Shown: positions 47,265 to 63,625, counted from the stretch's first letter. The stretch: 64,000 nt of DNA from Chaetoderma sp. LZ-2023a (GCA_034401795.1 JAVVLW010001440.1:271501-335500); one strand, 5' to 3'. Made by a program: numbers and translations. The notes: generated by a model from the letters alone, not told the origin.

Positions 47265-47595
47265 ATAATCAACTACGTCGCGTGTAGGCTGACGTCACAA
47301 TCATAATTTACAGAAATTCTTCGTCGTGGAGCTGACATCGCCCGCCAAGTGCACGAATTACATGTCTTTGCTGTATTTACTAATCAAAATTCTGTTTGGA
47401 ATTTTTAAACAAATTTAACTGTGCGCTGCAGTACCCCGCATGACACGTGTGTTAATATTCAATAACTTACCTTATATTTACCTAGAGAATGGGATTCTGG
47501 GATGCAAGATTAGATCGATTCCAACACGGGAAAAAGCATGGACTGAGCTTAACTAGAACCTATCGGGGCATAGCTAGAAATGGATCCGTCTATTG
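47265..47595 (+). repeat. Palindromic CRE-rich interspersed repeat, copy 6 (decayed)
   Basis: GTAGGCTGACGTCACAATC, GAATTTTTAAACAAATTTAAC, TAGATCGATTCCAACACGGG and GGGGCATAGCTAGAAATGG in family order. The central hairpin is almost lost. Confidence 0.7.
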
Positions 47596-48419
47596 TGATT
47601 ATGTCATCATTGGCATGACTTGCTTGAACAAAGGTTCCAATCTTCAACTGCAATTCCCGCGTGAAAATTGGTGAAATATCGGCTATTTTTCAATTCACAT
47701 TTAAAGGAACGAACAGCGGAACCATGCTGTTGAATGATAACGTCATATAATAATAAACCTATAACTATGGGTAAAATCCAGAAATATATCGGAATAATTT
47801 CATAAATGTAGCTAAATACCATTTATGCTACTCTAATGGGCGCGGCCATTTCGTCTAAGCGGGAACCAATCAGTGATGCTGCTGGGAAATTGCGCTCTGG
47901 TGCAGATGAATAAATATCATACTCTACAACTGATCATATAATAACAGTTATATTTGTGCTAAGCGGATTAATCCTGATTGATTTTAAAATGACTTGTTCA
48001 TGCATTGTTTCAAGCCACCGTAACTGCTTCTAGTCACAGTGATTTCAAAATATTTAACATGTATCACGTTACGACTCTGGAAATCAGCAACAATTTTGAA
48101 AACATTTTGACCGAAATTGTTGCTTCCACCAAAGACCCAAAAACAGTGACCTTCCATTTTAATGTTTTCAAAAATTATCAATGGTGATTTAACAGTAGCG
48201 ATATCCTATCTCTACATAGTCATCTAATGAGTATGGTATTTGGTACCGACCACGAAACGATATTTGGGTATGCGGTACCTACTTACGAAGTTACCACACG
48301 ACAGGGCGCGAAGGGCCATCATCATTGTTAATTTGTCCCAGGTTAATCAAAACAGCTATCACTTCTAGAGTCCCTAAATAGTTTTTCTCAAATTATTCTG
48401 ATTTATTTTTTACAGGCGT
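47596..48419. other. No recognisable feature
   Basis: Nothing recognised. Confidence 0.4.
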
Positions 48420-48462
48420 TATTATTGTTATTATTATTATTATTATTATTGTTGTTATTATA
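48420..48462. repeat. (TTA)n microsatellite
   Basis: About 40 bp of TTA/TTG trinucleotides. Confidence 0.93.
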
Positions 48463-49442
48463 TACATTTACCATGCATAACCATGTGATGGTTCTCTTTG
48501 CCCTTCCTTTAAGCAATTTTCTTCGTGTGTACAATTCAGTAACTACATATACTTTACGTTACCGTGGCAGAAAAGATATACCGTGACTGATAATGTCTTG
48601 TCAGAATAGGTTTGGAGATGTATCTACGTTGTTCATAGTTTGTTTCATGACATAGCGATCGATGGTTTAGACTAAACAAATGGATACTACATTTATCAAC
48701 ATTTTGTCTGCTCGTATCACCATCCTTGTCGAATTAGATTAGTGTTCATACAATGCAAATTAGATTTATTCCACCATGTAAGTTGGGATTTGCTGCGTTT
48801 TCAAAAGAAAGTTTGATCAACTGACCAATTCTATTACGTTCCTAGCTTGGCTAACCTAAAGCACAGTTAGACACAGTACGGCTTTTTACAGTATTATGTC
48901 AGAGAGAATTGAATTTCACATTGACGGATTTACAAGTAAACTAATGTACAACGACCTCGGGCGACAGCCTTTGTCATTGTATTAAACAAACTTGTTCACC
49001 CGAATGATAATGTGACTAGACACACATTCAGGAATGTTGGAGCTGCTACTGAATGGCGTGCTGTTCTGCGACGATGCGCTGTAAGCTATTGATGCAAGTT
49101 CTCAGTAAATCTTATATATGCCGCCAATTCAAATTCAATTCCAATCCCAGACAAAATTTTATATGTCTTCTCTCTGATTGGGCTGTTACTATGAGGGATT
49201 ACTTTGTCACTATGTAAACAATTATGTGGATTAGATGGTTTCATGGGATATCTTTCCAAATCGCCCTGGATATGTTTCTTACACATAGTGAAAACTGTTT
49301 TCCTACTTACGTCTGAGTAAGACTGTGGTCGAAGTCTGAAGGCGACTGGTCAAGGCTAGGCCTGATGACTCGGCGTTAAGTGAAGAATTTGTAATTCACC
49401 TTTCCAGAGTATCCACCTACATAACCACATGGCCAAGCAAAC
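48463..49442. other. No gene; possible scrap of the palindromic repeat end
   Basis: TTCACCTTTCCAGAGTATCC at 49396-49415 matches the outer end of repeat copies 2 and 8, but the rest of the element is absent. Confidence 0.4.
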
Positions 49443-49636
<194 letters not shown>

Positions 49637-50460
49637 CACAAAACACGTTTAGGAACAGCTTCTACCCCTCACCCTCATACCAATACATGGTATGGCAGCA
49701 CGTCAGACAGTTACTCTCTCACTCAGTCCTACAGCCACCTCCTCACATGTTCCGCCATACCCTCTTTCCCGCGCTCGCTTACTCACTCATTCACTTACTC
49801 CCTAACCTCATGTCTCCCTCCCTCCCTCCCACTTTTCCTCCATCCCTCGCCAGCTCTCTCTTCTTTCCTCCCTCCACCACCCCCCCCCCCCTCCGCCTTC
49901 CCTCACTCACTTACTTACTCCCTAACCTCATGCTTCCCTCCCTCCCTCCCACTTTTCCTGCCTCCCTCACCAGCTCTTTCTTCTTCCCTCCCCACCCCGC
50001 CTTCACTCACTGACTCACTGACTCACTGACTCACTCACTCACTCACTCACTGACTCATTCACTCACTCACTCACTCACTCACTCACTCACTCACTCACTC
50101 ACTCGCTCACCAACCAACCCACCAACCCAGCAGCCCATCAAACCACCAACCCACAAGCTCTCTCGCCACCCACCCGCCCACCCACAAAACCACTCACTCA
50201 CTCAGTCACCCACCTACCCACCGACTCATCCAACAACTCACCTACCCACTAATCAACCCACTCACTCACTCACCACCCACCTAAACTACCCACCCACCCA
50301 CCAACCCACCCACCAATCTACCCACCCACCTACCAACCAACCCACCCACTCACCAGCCCACACACCCTGCCACACATCCAAACACCCATGCAACCTAACT
50401 CGTAGCTGTACACACAATCTCTCACTCAATCCACTCTCCACAAACCACAGTTTGGAACAG
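49637..50460. repeat. Pyrimidine-rich and ACTC/ACCC repeat region with a 120-bp duplication
   Basis: TTACTCCCTAACCTCATG followed by CCTCCCTCCCACTTTTCC occurs at about 49793 and again at about 49914. Then come (ACTC)n (about 50010-50104) and CACC/CAAC-rich low-complexity DNA. Confidence 0.85.
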
Positions 50461-50462
50461 TT

Positions 50463-50502
<40 letters not shown>

Positions 50503-50507
50503 TATAG

Positions 50508-50584
<77 letters not shown>

Positions 50585-50598
50585 TCTCTCTCTCTCTG
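50463..50598. repeat. (CT)n microsatellite
   Basis: About 135 bp of CT with few interruptions. Confidence 0.97.
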
Positions 50599-50699
50599 AC
50601 TGACTGACTGCTTGACAGACCGATTAACTCAGTAACTCATTCACTCACTCGCTCGCTTGCTCGCTCACTCACTCATTCACTCACTCCCCAACGCCTTCC

Positions 50700-51465
50700 T
50701 CCCACACTGACTCACTGAAGGGAGGGAGACAGTGGTGAAGGGAGGGAAGAAGGGGGCGATTCCATAAGGGAGGAATGGAGATATGGAGGGCGCGAACAGT
50801 GAGGGAGGGATTGACGGAGGGAGACAGTGAGGAAGAGATGGAGACAGTGATGGAAGGAGGGAGGAAGACCGTGAGGAAGGGCGCAAGACAGTGAGGGAGG
50901 CTAGGAATGGCGGGATGGAGGGAGAGAGAAAGTGAGGGAGAGAAGGAGGGAGAAAGCGAGGGAGGGATGGAGGGAGGAAGGGAGGGAGACGATGAGAAAT
51001 GGCAGGAGACAATGAGTGAGGTAGAGGACGGGAGGTAGACGATGAGGGTGGGCGGCAGGGAGACAGTGAGGGAGGGAGGGAGTGGAAGGATGGAGAGAGG
51101 GAGACAGTGAGGGGAGTTGGGATACAGTTCGGGATGGATGGAGGGGGGAATGGAGACGGGGATGGAGGGAAGGAGGAAGACAATGATGGATGGGGGAGAT
51201 AATGAAAGATGTATGGAGCGAGGTGATGGAGGGAGGGAGGGAGGGAGACGGTGGGTATTGGAAGGGCCAGAGGGAAGGGGCACAATTGGGGGAGAGAGAC
51301 AGTGGTGCAGAGGGGGAGAAGGGAGGGAGATAGTTAGAGGAGGCAATGAACGAGGGAAACCATCAGTGAGGATTGCAGCTAAAGCGGGAGGGAGACGGTG
51401 AGGGATGGATGGATACAGTTATGAAGAGAGACAGTGAGCGAGAGAGACAGTGAGAGAGGTAGACT
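50700..51465. repeat. Polypurine GGGA-rich tract
   Basis: About 760 bp, overwhelmingly A and G on the plus strand, built from GGAGGGAG, GACAGTGAGG and related words at irregular spacing. It faces the (CT)n tract about 100 bp away. Pro/Ser/Leu-rich minus-strand frames of up to 221 codons are by-products. Confidence 0.93.
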
Positions 51466-51469
51466 TTGA

Positions 51470-51912
51470 GGGAATGGTTGATTTATTAAGCGTAATAATT
51501 CGATTTATTATGTGTATTAAATCAACCAATCAATAACGAATACCCACAATTCTAGCCTTCTGGTTGGTTGATTTATTACGCATAATAAATCGAATTATTA
51601 TGCATAATAATTCGAATTATTATGTATATTAAATCAACCAATTAATAACGAATAAAAAACATTCGTTATTGATTGGTCGATTTATTACGCATAATAATTC
51701 GAATTATTATGTGTATTAAATTAGCCAATCAATAACGAATAATAGCCATTCTACCCTTCTGATTGGTCGATTTATTACGCGTAATAAATCGAATTATTAT
51801 GCATAATAATTCGAATTATTACACATAATAAATAGGAAAGATTCTAGCCTTCTGCTTGGTTGATTTATTACACATAATAAATCTAATTATTATGCATAAT
51901 AAATACCGAATT
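51470..51912. repeat. Array of AT-rich palindromic units
   Basis: About five units of roughly 90-110 bp. Each is built from TTGGTTGATTTATTA or TTGGTCGATTTATTA, then TAATAA and TCGAATTATTATG words. Its mirrored partner ends CAACCAATCAATAACGAAT. Spacers read TAGCCTTCTG or TACCCTTCTG (about 51553, 51753, 51844). Several units are near-perfect inverted repeats with CCAAT boxes at both ends. Confidence 0.85.
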
Positions 51913-52384
51913 GTGACCCTGATGGCCTTCCATAATATATATACAGATATGGTCGATTTTTCCACAAATAGGGCCATAGCTGTACCGAATTTGGTACAGC
52001 TATGTCCAGATGTCTTTTTCGGCTAGATCCTAATAATTAAAGACAAAGTTAACTATATAGTCTGGTAGCCACTTCACTGCTCTAGTCACAGATAAAATTG
52101 CGTTAATGTTAAATGAAGAAAATTTTTTCTATGGCCCGTCAAACTTTTGACTATATCTTCGTATATATAGCTAATGCCGGAAAACTCGACCTTAGCTGTA
52201 TCGATAAAGAATCAGGAATTATTTCTTTATTAGGTGTATTGTTTTATAACAAAATTACCTGCATAGAAGTGACCCTCCAGCCTATCATAAAGCATGCTTA
52301 CGTTTTAATTATGTGCGCCAGATTACGAGTACTAGACAATATATGTATATCTCATTGCCTTTTTAGTTTTTAAAGATATATGAT
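51913..52384. other. No gene recognised; short palindrome
   Basis: CATAGCTGTACC and GGTACAGCTATG near 51970-52004 form a hairpin. Nothing else recognised. Confidence 0.45.
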
Positions 52385-52592
52385 TATCCAGAGTATCCAT
52401 CCATCATCAGACCTCGTATGAAGTCATACTCAGCTCAGCGCGTATATGATTACGTCATAATCATTACGTCACAAGGGGTTGCATATAGACGTCATCAAAT
52501 CCCAAATGGTCCGACACGTTGTATGGATTAAATGTCTTTGTATTTCTTTGCCATTTAATAAACCTGCTGTTGAATTTTTTGAAACTAATCCT
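52385..52592 (+). repeat. Palindromic CRE-rich interspersed repeat, copy 7 (truncated)
   Basis: Starts CCAGAGTATCCATCCATCA, passes TCCGACACGTTGTATGGATT and stops at TTGAAACTAATC, exactly where the central hairpin of other copies would begin its inner part. Confidence 0.8.
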
Positions 52593-53225
52593 ATCCAAGA
52601 ACTAACAGACAGGCTTTCAATAATAACGAATATAGATTTATTAAAATAATAAACAACTTTGTAACTTGAAGAAATAACTTGATAAACTTGCATAATTATT
52701 TACAGATTAACTTCTGCAGTTGACTAAACAAATACTGTAAATCTGTCAGCTAAAACAAATTCAAAACTGAGATAGCTTGTATTACAAATCAACTGAGCTT
52801 AGGAGCATCGGTTGCTCAAGTGTTTATGAGTGTAATCATCAGCTAATGTTATACACAATAATTGATTTAGCCTACGTTGGAACTTTTTCTTAACTCTTCT
52901 GAGCCATGAAGGTTGATTGGGAATTTACATATATTACGTCAGTATGGCCTAATTAATCTCCACTTATTCTTGTAAGGATACTTCCATCTGTACCATTATG
53001 GTGTGGATTGAGCCAGTACAATCAGGATCTGTTTGATGGCATTCTGATAGTTAACAATGACACACTTTACCTTGACTTGGTCACCAACTGGAAATAACAG
53101 GCATACTTTCGAATTCCAAACTCGCTTGACAGTTTAGTGACTAAGCTTTCCTATTCATAACTTAGCACTTATCCTTAACATTACAAGAAACAACTTTCAC
53201 CAGCAATAGTCACTAACGCAACAAA
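52593..53225. other. No recognisable feature
   Basis: May include decayed 5' sequence of the LINE that follows; no motif could be assigned. Confidence 0.4.
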
Positions 53226-55012
53226 ACGCATGGTAAACCAAGCCTCAACTATTCTAGATCTTCTTTTAACAAATAACAGTAATTTAGTTTACGAAATAAA
53301 TCACTTACTTCCTTTAGGAAAAGTGACCATGCTGTCCTTCAGATCTTACTGCATCCTAATATAATGAATGCCCACACCCAAAAAGCACTCCTAAACTATT
53401 ACTACATAAATGGCAATGCTATAAGATTCGTCATGAATTAGATAAGATTGACTGGCAACAACTTCATAGACTAAATACTACCGATGCTTGGACTTCATAC
53501 ACACAAAGCTAACTTTGTTAACCAAAAAATATATACCAACCACAAATTACCAAAAATGTGGAGAAAAGCGCCTGTGCTTTAACATCACTACCACTAAGTC
53601 TCTCAAAATAAATAGGACTTACAATAGATATAAAAAGAAATTTACTTTTGATGCCAAATACTAGCTCTCAACATAAGGAAAATCTACTAACTGATATATT
53701 AATAACACCAGTTGGTATAGAGAAAAAATTAAAAGCCTGAACCCAAGCAAAGGTAACGGGCCAGATTAAATACCTGTACGAATACTTACTGAAGCAGCGA
53801 AAGAAATTAGTAACCCACTTGTGTATTCTCTTTCGAAAATCATTAGAAGAGGGAGTACTGCCCGGAATTTGGAAATTACCAAACATCTGTACTATATACA
53901 GAAAAATACCAAAAAGTTACCCCGAGTAACTATAGACCTATAAGCCATACCTGTACTCTCTTCAAAGTCCTTGAATCATTTATGCGAGATCAAATTATGA
54001 ACATTTTAGAAGACAACAATTTACTTTCCCTATGCCAACATGGCCTCAGACCAAATCGATCATGCAAATCACAACTACTGGAGTACATTGACCACATAAC
54101 CACTAACTTAGGCAATAACAGCCTGACAGACGTAGTTTACTTAGATTTCTCAAAGGCATTTGATTCATTTCCACATAAGAAACTCCTAATTAAAATGAGG
54201 AAATATAGAATAGGAGAAAAGATTATAAAGTGGACAGAAAATTTTTCAACTAATAGAAAACAACGTGTAGACGTTATTCGTGGTGTACCACAGGGTAAGG
54301 TATTTGGAAATGCCCTTTTCCCGTTATACATAAATGGCATGGCAGAAAGATTAAGCTGTTGTTGTAACTCTTTTACAGATGATACTAAGATCTATGAAAA
54401 TCCCACCGAGTATGACATTCAGGAAAATATAAATATGGTATGCAACTGGTCTAAAACATGATAACTTCCATTTAATGCAAACAAAACCCATGTTCTACGC
54501 TTTGGATATAATAATCCAAGAAAGGAATACAATATGACATATTCCTCACAAACATATAGTGTCGACATCATAAGTAGTAAAAGACCTAGGAGTCGATATT
54601 GATGACACACTTACATTTGATAAACACATAAATTCCATAGCGTCGAAGGCAAATCACACAGTGGGAATAATCAAACGAACCTTTACACAGTTAGACCCAT
54701 ACACATTCACATTATTATACAGGTCTTCGAATATTGTAACTGTGTGTGGGCCCCTAGATTCAAGAGGTAATCAAAACTGATAGAACGGGTTCAGCGTCGG
54801 GCAACAAAACTGGTTCCCCAAATCAAAAACTATGCATATCCAGTGAGGCTTGAACAGCTTAATTTAATATCATTGAAATATAGACGATTCCGTGGTGATC
54901 TAATAGAAACATATACGTTTATTAATGATAAATATAACACAGACAAAGATATCTTCTTTGAAATCTCCAAAATACACACACCAGAGGAAGATACTGTAGC
55001 TCACCTATCTGG
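53226..55012 (+). pseudogene. CR1-like LINE, endonuclease end and reverse transcriptase, decayed
   Basis: A remnant reads STILDLLLTNN (end of a CR1-type endonuclease, near 53245). The longest open part (53982-54461) covers the RT: QHGLRPNRSCKSQLLEY, VVYLDFSKAFDSFPHKK, GVPQGKVFGNALFPLYING and FTDDTKIY. The 3' part has QLNLISLKYRRFRGDLIETY (about 54858-54915), typical of the C-terminus. The usual FADD reads FTDD and GVPQGSVLGP reads GVPQGKVFGN. Many stops and shifts lie between. It is not the family of the 8-16 kb fragments or of the I-type LINE. Confidence 0.85.
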
Positions 55013-58000
55013 TGTTTGTATTTTAATCAAGGTTGAGTGGCAACATGCAATATGCATATATGAACTAAAATGAGACGCATGTATATATCAGCGAATATGT
55101 GAATTGGCTGCTTAATTTAGTTTCAGACTTCTATTACACGGATTAGGTATTTGGATGTGTTCAACCATTGCGCTGCATAATCTATTAATTAGACGGAAGC
55201 GTGTGTCTAAGTGAAAATAGGGGTATTTAAGGGCTAGTTAATGTCGGTACATAATATTACCATTTGCAAATGTTGAAACGGAAAAAATAAGCAGAGGTAT
55301 ACGGATGTTAATTTGAAGATCTAATACTAATATTAGAGAGTAGTTAGACACACATACAATTTAATTCCTTGTAGGAAGCTAATAAGTGCACAACCCATCG
55401 AGGTAAAGCCACCTTTTATGGCATTTGGTATCAACAACTACATCTAGTCATAGTACGATTTGAAGTTTATCTACGAATTCTTTATATTGTGCACATTTGC
55501 TTTGAATGAAGAATATCTGCTGCGTGACTTTCGATCATCATATGCAGCATGTATGTCTTTGACGAGATGGTCAAGCAGTGTGCCATGTTCCAAGGGTATG
55601 GGACATACTGATTCTCTTTGATGGATATTGTAATCCGTGCAATCACTGGCCTCACTAAGTTGATTATGAAATGCACTTATATTTTACGAAGGCTTTTGTG
55701 TAGGTGGATGCTTAAGCATTAGATTCCGTTACTTTCACCTTTTAAATATTACCCTCGTGCCACAAGGGGAAGCGAGTATTAAAGCTCAGTCATCATCGGC
55801 TCCTTCATAAAGTATCAATTTTATAGTTTGAAGCCATTTGAATTTTGAATTTGGGTTCCTTTCCAGATATAGGCAGAAGAAAGGATTGATGATAATTTAC
55901 CATAACATGCTTTAACCAGATCTGTCCAGAGCCATATCATATTCGTTTTGATAATGATGCCCATGGGATGGCGGCACGTTTCCACACACATTTGGTGTGT
56001 TTTTCTTTGTATGTAGTGATTTAAAAAAAAATTTGACAATCTTCGAACACAACAAGATTTTCGAAACGCCAGATTTCGGATTCATATAAAATAAGTCGTG
56101 CTATCATGGTGTTGAATAAGCTGCATTCAAGGTCAAATCTTGTTCTTTCGTTTTGAATCAACGGGTAGAAAGCTGGGGGAAGGGGGATAGTGTTATTGCA
56201 TAATAAAAGCCTATTTCGTTGGGCAGGTGGCACGACTAAATTGGGGGTTTGGTATTTGCCCATGCACCACTCCTCCCACCCTCAGCACTCTAACCGCCTT
56301 CAGGGACTTCTCCTACCTACATGTCAATGAGAAATCTATAGAAACGTTAGGAAAATAAAAGTAATATATAAGTATGGATCTCCTGAACAATATGATCAAT
56401 GAAGCTGTTGTGTGAAGCGCGAGCACCCTGACAAGAGGCATCAATAACCATTGCCAGTATTGTTGATCAGAGTGTGCAGGAAAGCCAACTACTTGGTACA
56501 ATAAAGACTGGTAAATGGCCACACTGATAATATAAACTAAGGATACTGAGTCACAAATCAATTGCAGCAATAAAATCGTCCGTACATAGAAAGGAAACTT
56601 GTCTAAAAAGATCACTTTGTCTGGTACCAGAATGGCTTTTATAGACATGTTTGAATGTACATTATTTACCAAATTAATTGGCTTGGGACATATTTGCAAC
56701 ATTTCTCTCAAGGATTTATCATACATGTTGTCAGATTTGGTCAGACTAGCTACCCTGCCTACACTGCCTTCGATAGCTCGCTATCTAAGTCAAAGTGATG
56801 CCATTCATTATTCATAGCTGGCTGAGTTGAATTGCCACAGAAAAGATAATTATCTGTTCTTCCAATGTTCTACCAATCGCAGCGACCATTTCCAGGAACA
56901 GCATTGCTCCACATATCTCAACTTGTTTAGTTCGTTATTTAGTTGAATACCTGGAAACCCCTGTCATTAATATCTTGCTGTACTCTCACACGAGGATGGG
57001 CTGCCACAACTGACAGTTTCTCAGCTTTATTTTCATTTCCTCATATGTGATCGACTCTGCCTAGTTGTTTACATCTCGAGTCTCTTAACTCCTCGTTTGA
57101 CTGTTCTTAACAACAGGCAACGTATTTGGCTGTATTACAGTTCCCGACAGATGTTGAAATCACAGCTAATTTGTGACAAGGATACTAAATTTCTGAGAGG
57201 TTGGTCGACCTTCCTGGGAGCATCCCATGGGCAGAAGCCTGACCCTCATCTCGGCAGTATACATCCATGCGTACATCCTCCTGCACTGGTGGCTGAGAGG
57301 AAGTTACGCTAAATGGTGCAATCTGTTTAGTAAGACGTGGATCTGTACGCCGATGACTTACATGTCAGCAGCATGTCTACGAGGGTAATTAATAGTACAT
57401 ATGAATAATTCTTGTTTCCTTATTAATAGACCGCCAGGAAACGTGAATGTATTCCTCTGGAAACAAATGGTCCGGACTTTGCGAATCTGAAAATAGTTTC
57501 AGAATCGGATCCGTCTCGACTACATTATTTAAGATTGAAGATTCTTCAAACAGTGTGCAATGAAACCTTGTCTATTTCCAGTACATGTTCTTCACACATA
57601 GGCTTTGGTTACGTGGTTAACTTCATGCCCAATCTTTCGCACACAGGATGCGTTTCTCATCGTGAGAGTCGCGCCTTTCAATGCGAATCCAGTGACTATA
57701 AAAGAGATGATTAGCAGTCTCGACATATGCATGTAAAACTAACTTTCGATGGTGATGGTTAGGAAAACCGTTAACATTTCTGAATCTAAATGTTCAGGTC
57801 CTTCTCGCAACAAAGGTTAGATCATCGCCGACCCTATGCGTGGACATGCCTTGCCCACGAGTCTCGTCAGATACTTAATAATTAGATGATCAGTGCTTCC
57901 AGCTTGTATATGGAGGGGAACATAAATTCTTCCCCGGTTCCGCAGTTTTCAGGGAACTTTTAGAAGATATCCACGCCAGGTGACCTGTCGTATGCCTGAT

Positions 58001-58674
58001 AAATTAGCTCTAGCTGCTCATGTTTCTATCTTGCAACCATAAACCAATGAAGAATTAATGGCATAGTTCCTGTATGTTCCAGTACCATGGACAGTTTGGC
58101 TTCTAGCACGAACTTTGCTGTCTTTTATTCTGCGTACACCATCAGGATCCTTTCACGAATATTATTACTGAACTTCCAGCCTCAAAATCGACCGGATACA
58201 TTTTGCCTCCAGATTTCTCAACAATAGCCAGCTCTTGACACATTGACATGTTTCCGAATTCGTTCACAGACCACAAGTGACGCACTGTGAATTCTTGCCA
58301 CTTCCACCAGCTGAGAAATTGTACTTCCACAAGCAGAGAAACTGTTGTGTGTTCTTGTCCTACATCAGCATCTATCATACCGTGGATTTCCATATCTGTA
58401 AGCGGATACCAGGAGATTGTGTTCTTCGACTTCCGTTGTTAAAACTATCAATTCCCTCGGGCGGACCTTCGTCAAGTTCCTCTATAAAAGTATCAATGCA
58501 AATCGATTTTGGTGCTTAACCGGTGATGTGCTCCTGTACATTTCCTTTAAGTTTGGAAGCACACGTTTCCACCAGAACCATTCCAGTGATCCAAGTCATC
58601 ACGCTCCACTAAATCCTCGAACTTCTGTTCTTGTGAAATGTTGGCATTCATTCAGAGTCAACTTGACAGTGTGT

Positions 58675-58678
<4 letters not shown>
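55013..58678. other. No gene recognised
   Basis: About 3.7 kb of ordinary AT-rich DNA. Frames are short. A minus-strand frame at 58393-58142 (83 codons) resembles nothing I know. Confidence 0.4.

Positions 58679-58752
<74 letters not shown>
58679..58752. repeat. (TA)n microsatellite
   Basis: About 36 uninterrupted TA dinucleotides. Confidence 0.98.
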
Positions 58753-58753
<1 letters not shown>

Positions 58754-60842
58754 AATAGGACTATTATAAGAGAATTAGTAATCCCACGCCGGTCATAAGT
58801 TTTTAACCTAGTATAAGTACGTTATAAGTCAGCAACATTTTAGGTAACTCTCTATGAACTTCAAGAAAGGTTAACATCGTTTTCGAATATAATATTTGTA
58901 CGGTAATAGTATTTCCCAGAGTCACTCACCGTCGTTCCCTGAACGCATTTCCATCCTATTTTCGCCACTTGCGTTGAATTTTCCGTTGGCGATCATCTAG
59001 GATGGGCATAATCTCTGTGTAGCATCACCTCTTAATAATTTGTACTGTTGGAAGATCCATTGGACTCCTCCCACATTGGATGTCTTGTCCAACAACTAGA
59101 CTGACTTACTCACCGTGGTGGAAGTGTATCGGCAGACAGTCTCTGTGAATCCGTACTTAAGGCAGACTCTGACTGATTGAGACTCAGACAAATGCAATTG
59201 ATCGAGATGTTTTCATCATTTCTGTATCAAATGAGTTACAAATGAGTTGCAGAGACGTCAGAAATCTCTCCCTCGTTCTATGTGAGTGCGATACTTAGCT
59301 TGCCATGGTGACAGAGTGTTTTCAGTATACGGATATTTCAATCAAAATGGAGTTGAGATCACCTAATTAGCATATATTGAACCACCACCATGTAAAGTGA
59401 TTATTGTATTATTTTAGGCTGATATTATTGTATGTGTTGTACACGTCTAGGTAACCGTTTGCAACACTTGTCTGGTGAAACATATGTCCATCGCAATAAT
59501 GTGCATTATTGCTTATCACTATTGAATGCTCTGTTTGAGAACTCAGTAATTATCATATAAGCAAATAAATGTTAGCGGTCAACTTCCATAATTGCTATAT
59601 CATTTAAATTGTGTTCACGTAACTCTTCCCCGCCTCGTCAGACTACGAGGCAAGCGACCTACGTCCACCCCTCTTGATTACTTGTGATCTAGATAAAAGA
59701 AGGTCATTCGGAGCATTACCTCGGACGCCACCATTGGCATAGACAATTGGTGTGCGAATGTGCGCCAGGGCTCACTGGTACGAAGCCATTCCATTGACAC
59801 ATGATGCTGCCAATAAAATGTGTCTGTAGTCGACCTATCCCCGCCTACATACGCCACCAAGATCTCCAGACGCCGAACAGTGCAGGGCACACAGGTTAAC
59901 ACATCGTTGTCGTCCCAAGACGGTGGGGAGGCACCCGCGCCACGTGCCGAAAGCTCAACGCGTGCGGGGCGACGCAGCTGTGACGCACTACACAATATCT
60001 AAGATCCAGTTAACACATTTACTAGCTGCAACATAGCATGGCTGGGCGCTGAGAAGGACATATTAAACACAGATGTTTGCATGCGGTAATACAACTGTGT
60101 TTCACAACCACTTATTCAAAATAATTCAAAGCTAATTTCTACGAATACGTTTGAGGTAGAAACAATTGCGAACATTACACCCGTGCAGTGCTGTAAGACG
60201 ACCAGCTTCTGCCTGCCATGAACCAAAATGCCAGTGATAATTGTGAACACTTGCCATGTGCTAGGGAATATTATAAAAACGTCATTGATAGGATGTCACA
60301 GTCATATTGTCATGGCTTGGTGGTTGCCTTGTCTAGTGACATGCCGACTTAACCTTCAGACTTCCAAATACGGATAAAGCCGTCAGTCAATACAGGCGTT
60401 CCTATGCATCAGTAAAGTCCAATGGTGCTTAGTACAGCACGCCATGATGTATCAGTTGGCTGGATAGCGGGTGCGTCGAACATCTATCTTACACGGGCCC
60501 TTATCTAGTGATCACATTTAATTGAAATAGAACATAAACCATTAATCAGCAATTAGGTATAATTGTCGAGCTACCTCTGTAAATTTATGTGAAGCACGCA
60601 TGCATACATGCAGTTACATTTAACAGTGTGGGTCTAGCTCTGGATTTGCCTTTTGTACTAGACCTACATGTATTTCAAATGCAAATATTCGGCGAGAAAT
60701 AGCGCCGTTGAGTAGTGTCCTTTCATGTAACCGTTTACTTGAGTGTCTAATCCTACAGCTAACCCTTTTATTCTCGCATCCACTCTTACAACGGACTCTC
60801 ACTAATCTCTCTCTACCAATATTTACCACTTTCACACATAAT
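58753..60842. other. No gene recognised
   Basis: Includes a locally GC-rich patch at about 59820-59980 with a minus-strand frame of 105 codons (59995-59678) without known motifs. Confidence 0.4.
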
Positions 60843-61190
60843 GGACCTTTCCGGTCTTAGCCATGACCGCCCATATCTAGCTAAGCTCCACCCACATCTC
60901 GCTCGCGTTGGGATCGATTGATCTCTGAACTCCCTAACTATAAATTAAAAAAACATACACAGGTAAGCTGTTGAATATTTTTAAACTAATTTGACTGGGT
61001 GCTCTTTCAAAATAGTCAACAGCTTACAAAGACATACAATTCATACAACGTGTCGGACTATTTGAGATTTGACGACGGTCCATATGAAACCACTTGTGAT
61101 GTAATGATTGTGACGTCATCATACACGCGCTGAGCTGATTATGACGTTATACGAGGTCAGATGATGGATGGATACTCTGGAAAGGTGAAT
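60843..61190 (-). repeat. Palindromic CRE-rich interspersed repeat, copy 8
   Basis: Nearly complete, inverted. It opens ACCTTTCCGGTCTTA, continues with AGCTAAGCTCCACCCA, GTTGGGATCGATTGATC, a shortened hairpin (about 60966-61027) and TGACGTCA (61111), and closes ATACTCTGGAAAGGT. The outer ACCTTTCC/GGAAAGGT pair is the best evidence for the family's termini. Confidence 0.82.
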
Positions 61191-63549
<2,359 letters not shown>

Positions 63550-63556
63550 GTGTGTG

Positions 63557-63612
<56 letters not shown>

Positions 63613-63625
63613 GGCGGGCGGGCAG
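63550..63625. repeat. (TGCG)n then (GGGC)n microsatellite
   Basis: About 15 GTGC units followed by GGGC/GGCA variants. Confidence 0.95.

Noticed and set aside
50677-51346. Pro/Ser/Leu-rich frames of 202 and 221 codons
   Set aside because: Two overlapping frames of one polypurine tract; composition alone explains them.
58142-58393. Possible degenerate retroelement or host exon (83-codon minus frame)
   Set aside because: No recognisable motif, and neighbouring frames do not extend it.
59678-59995. 105-codon minus-strand frame in a GC-rich patch
   Set aside because: No domain, promoter or splice signals that I can support.
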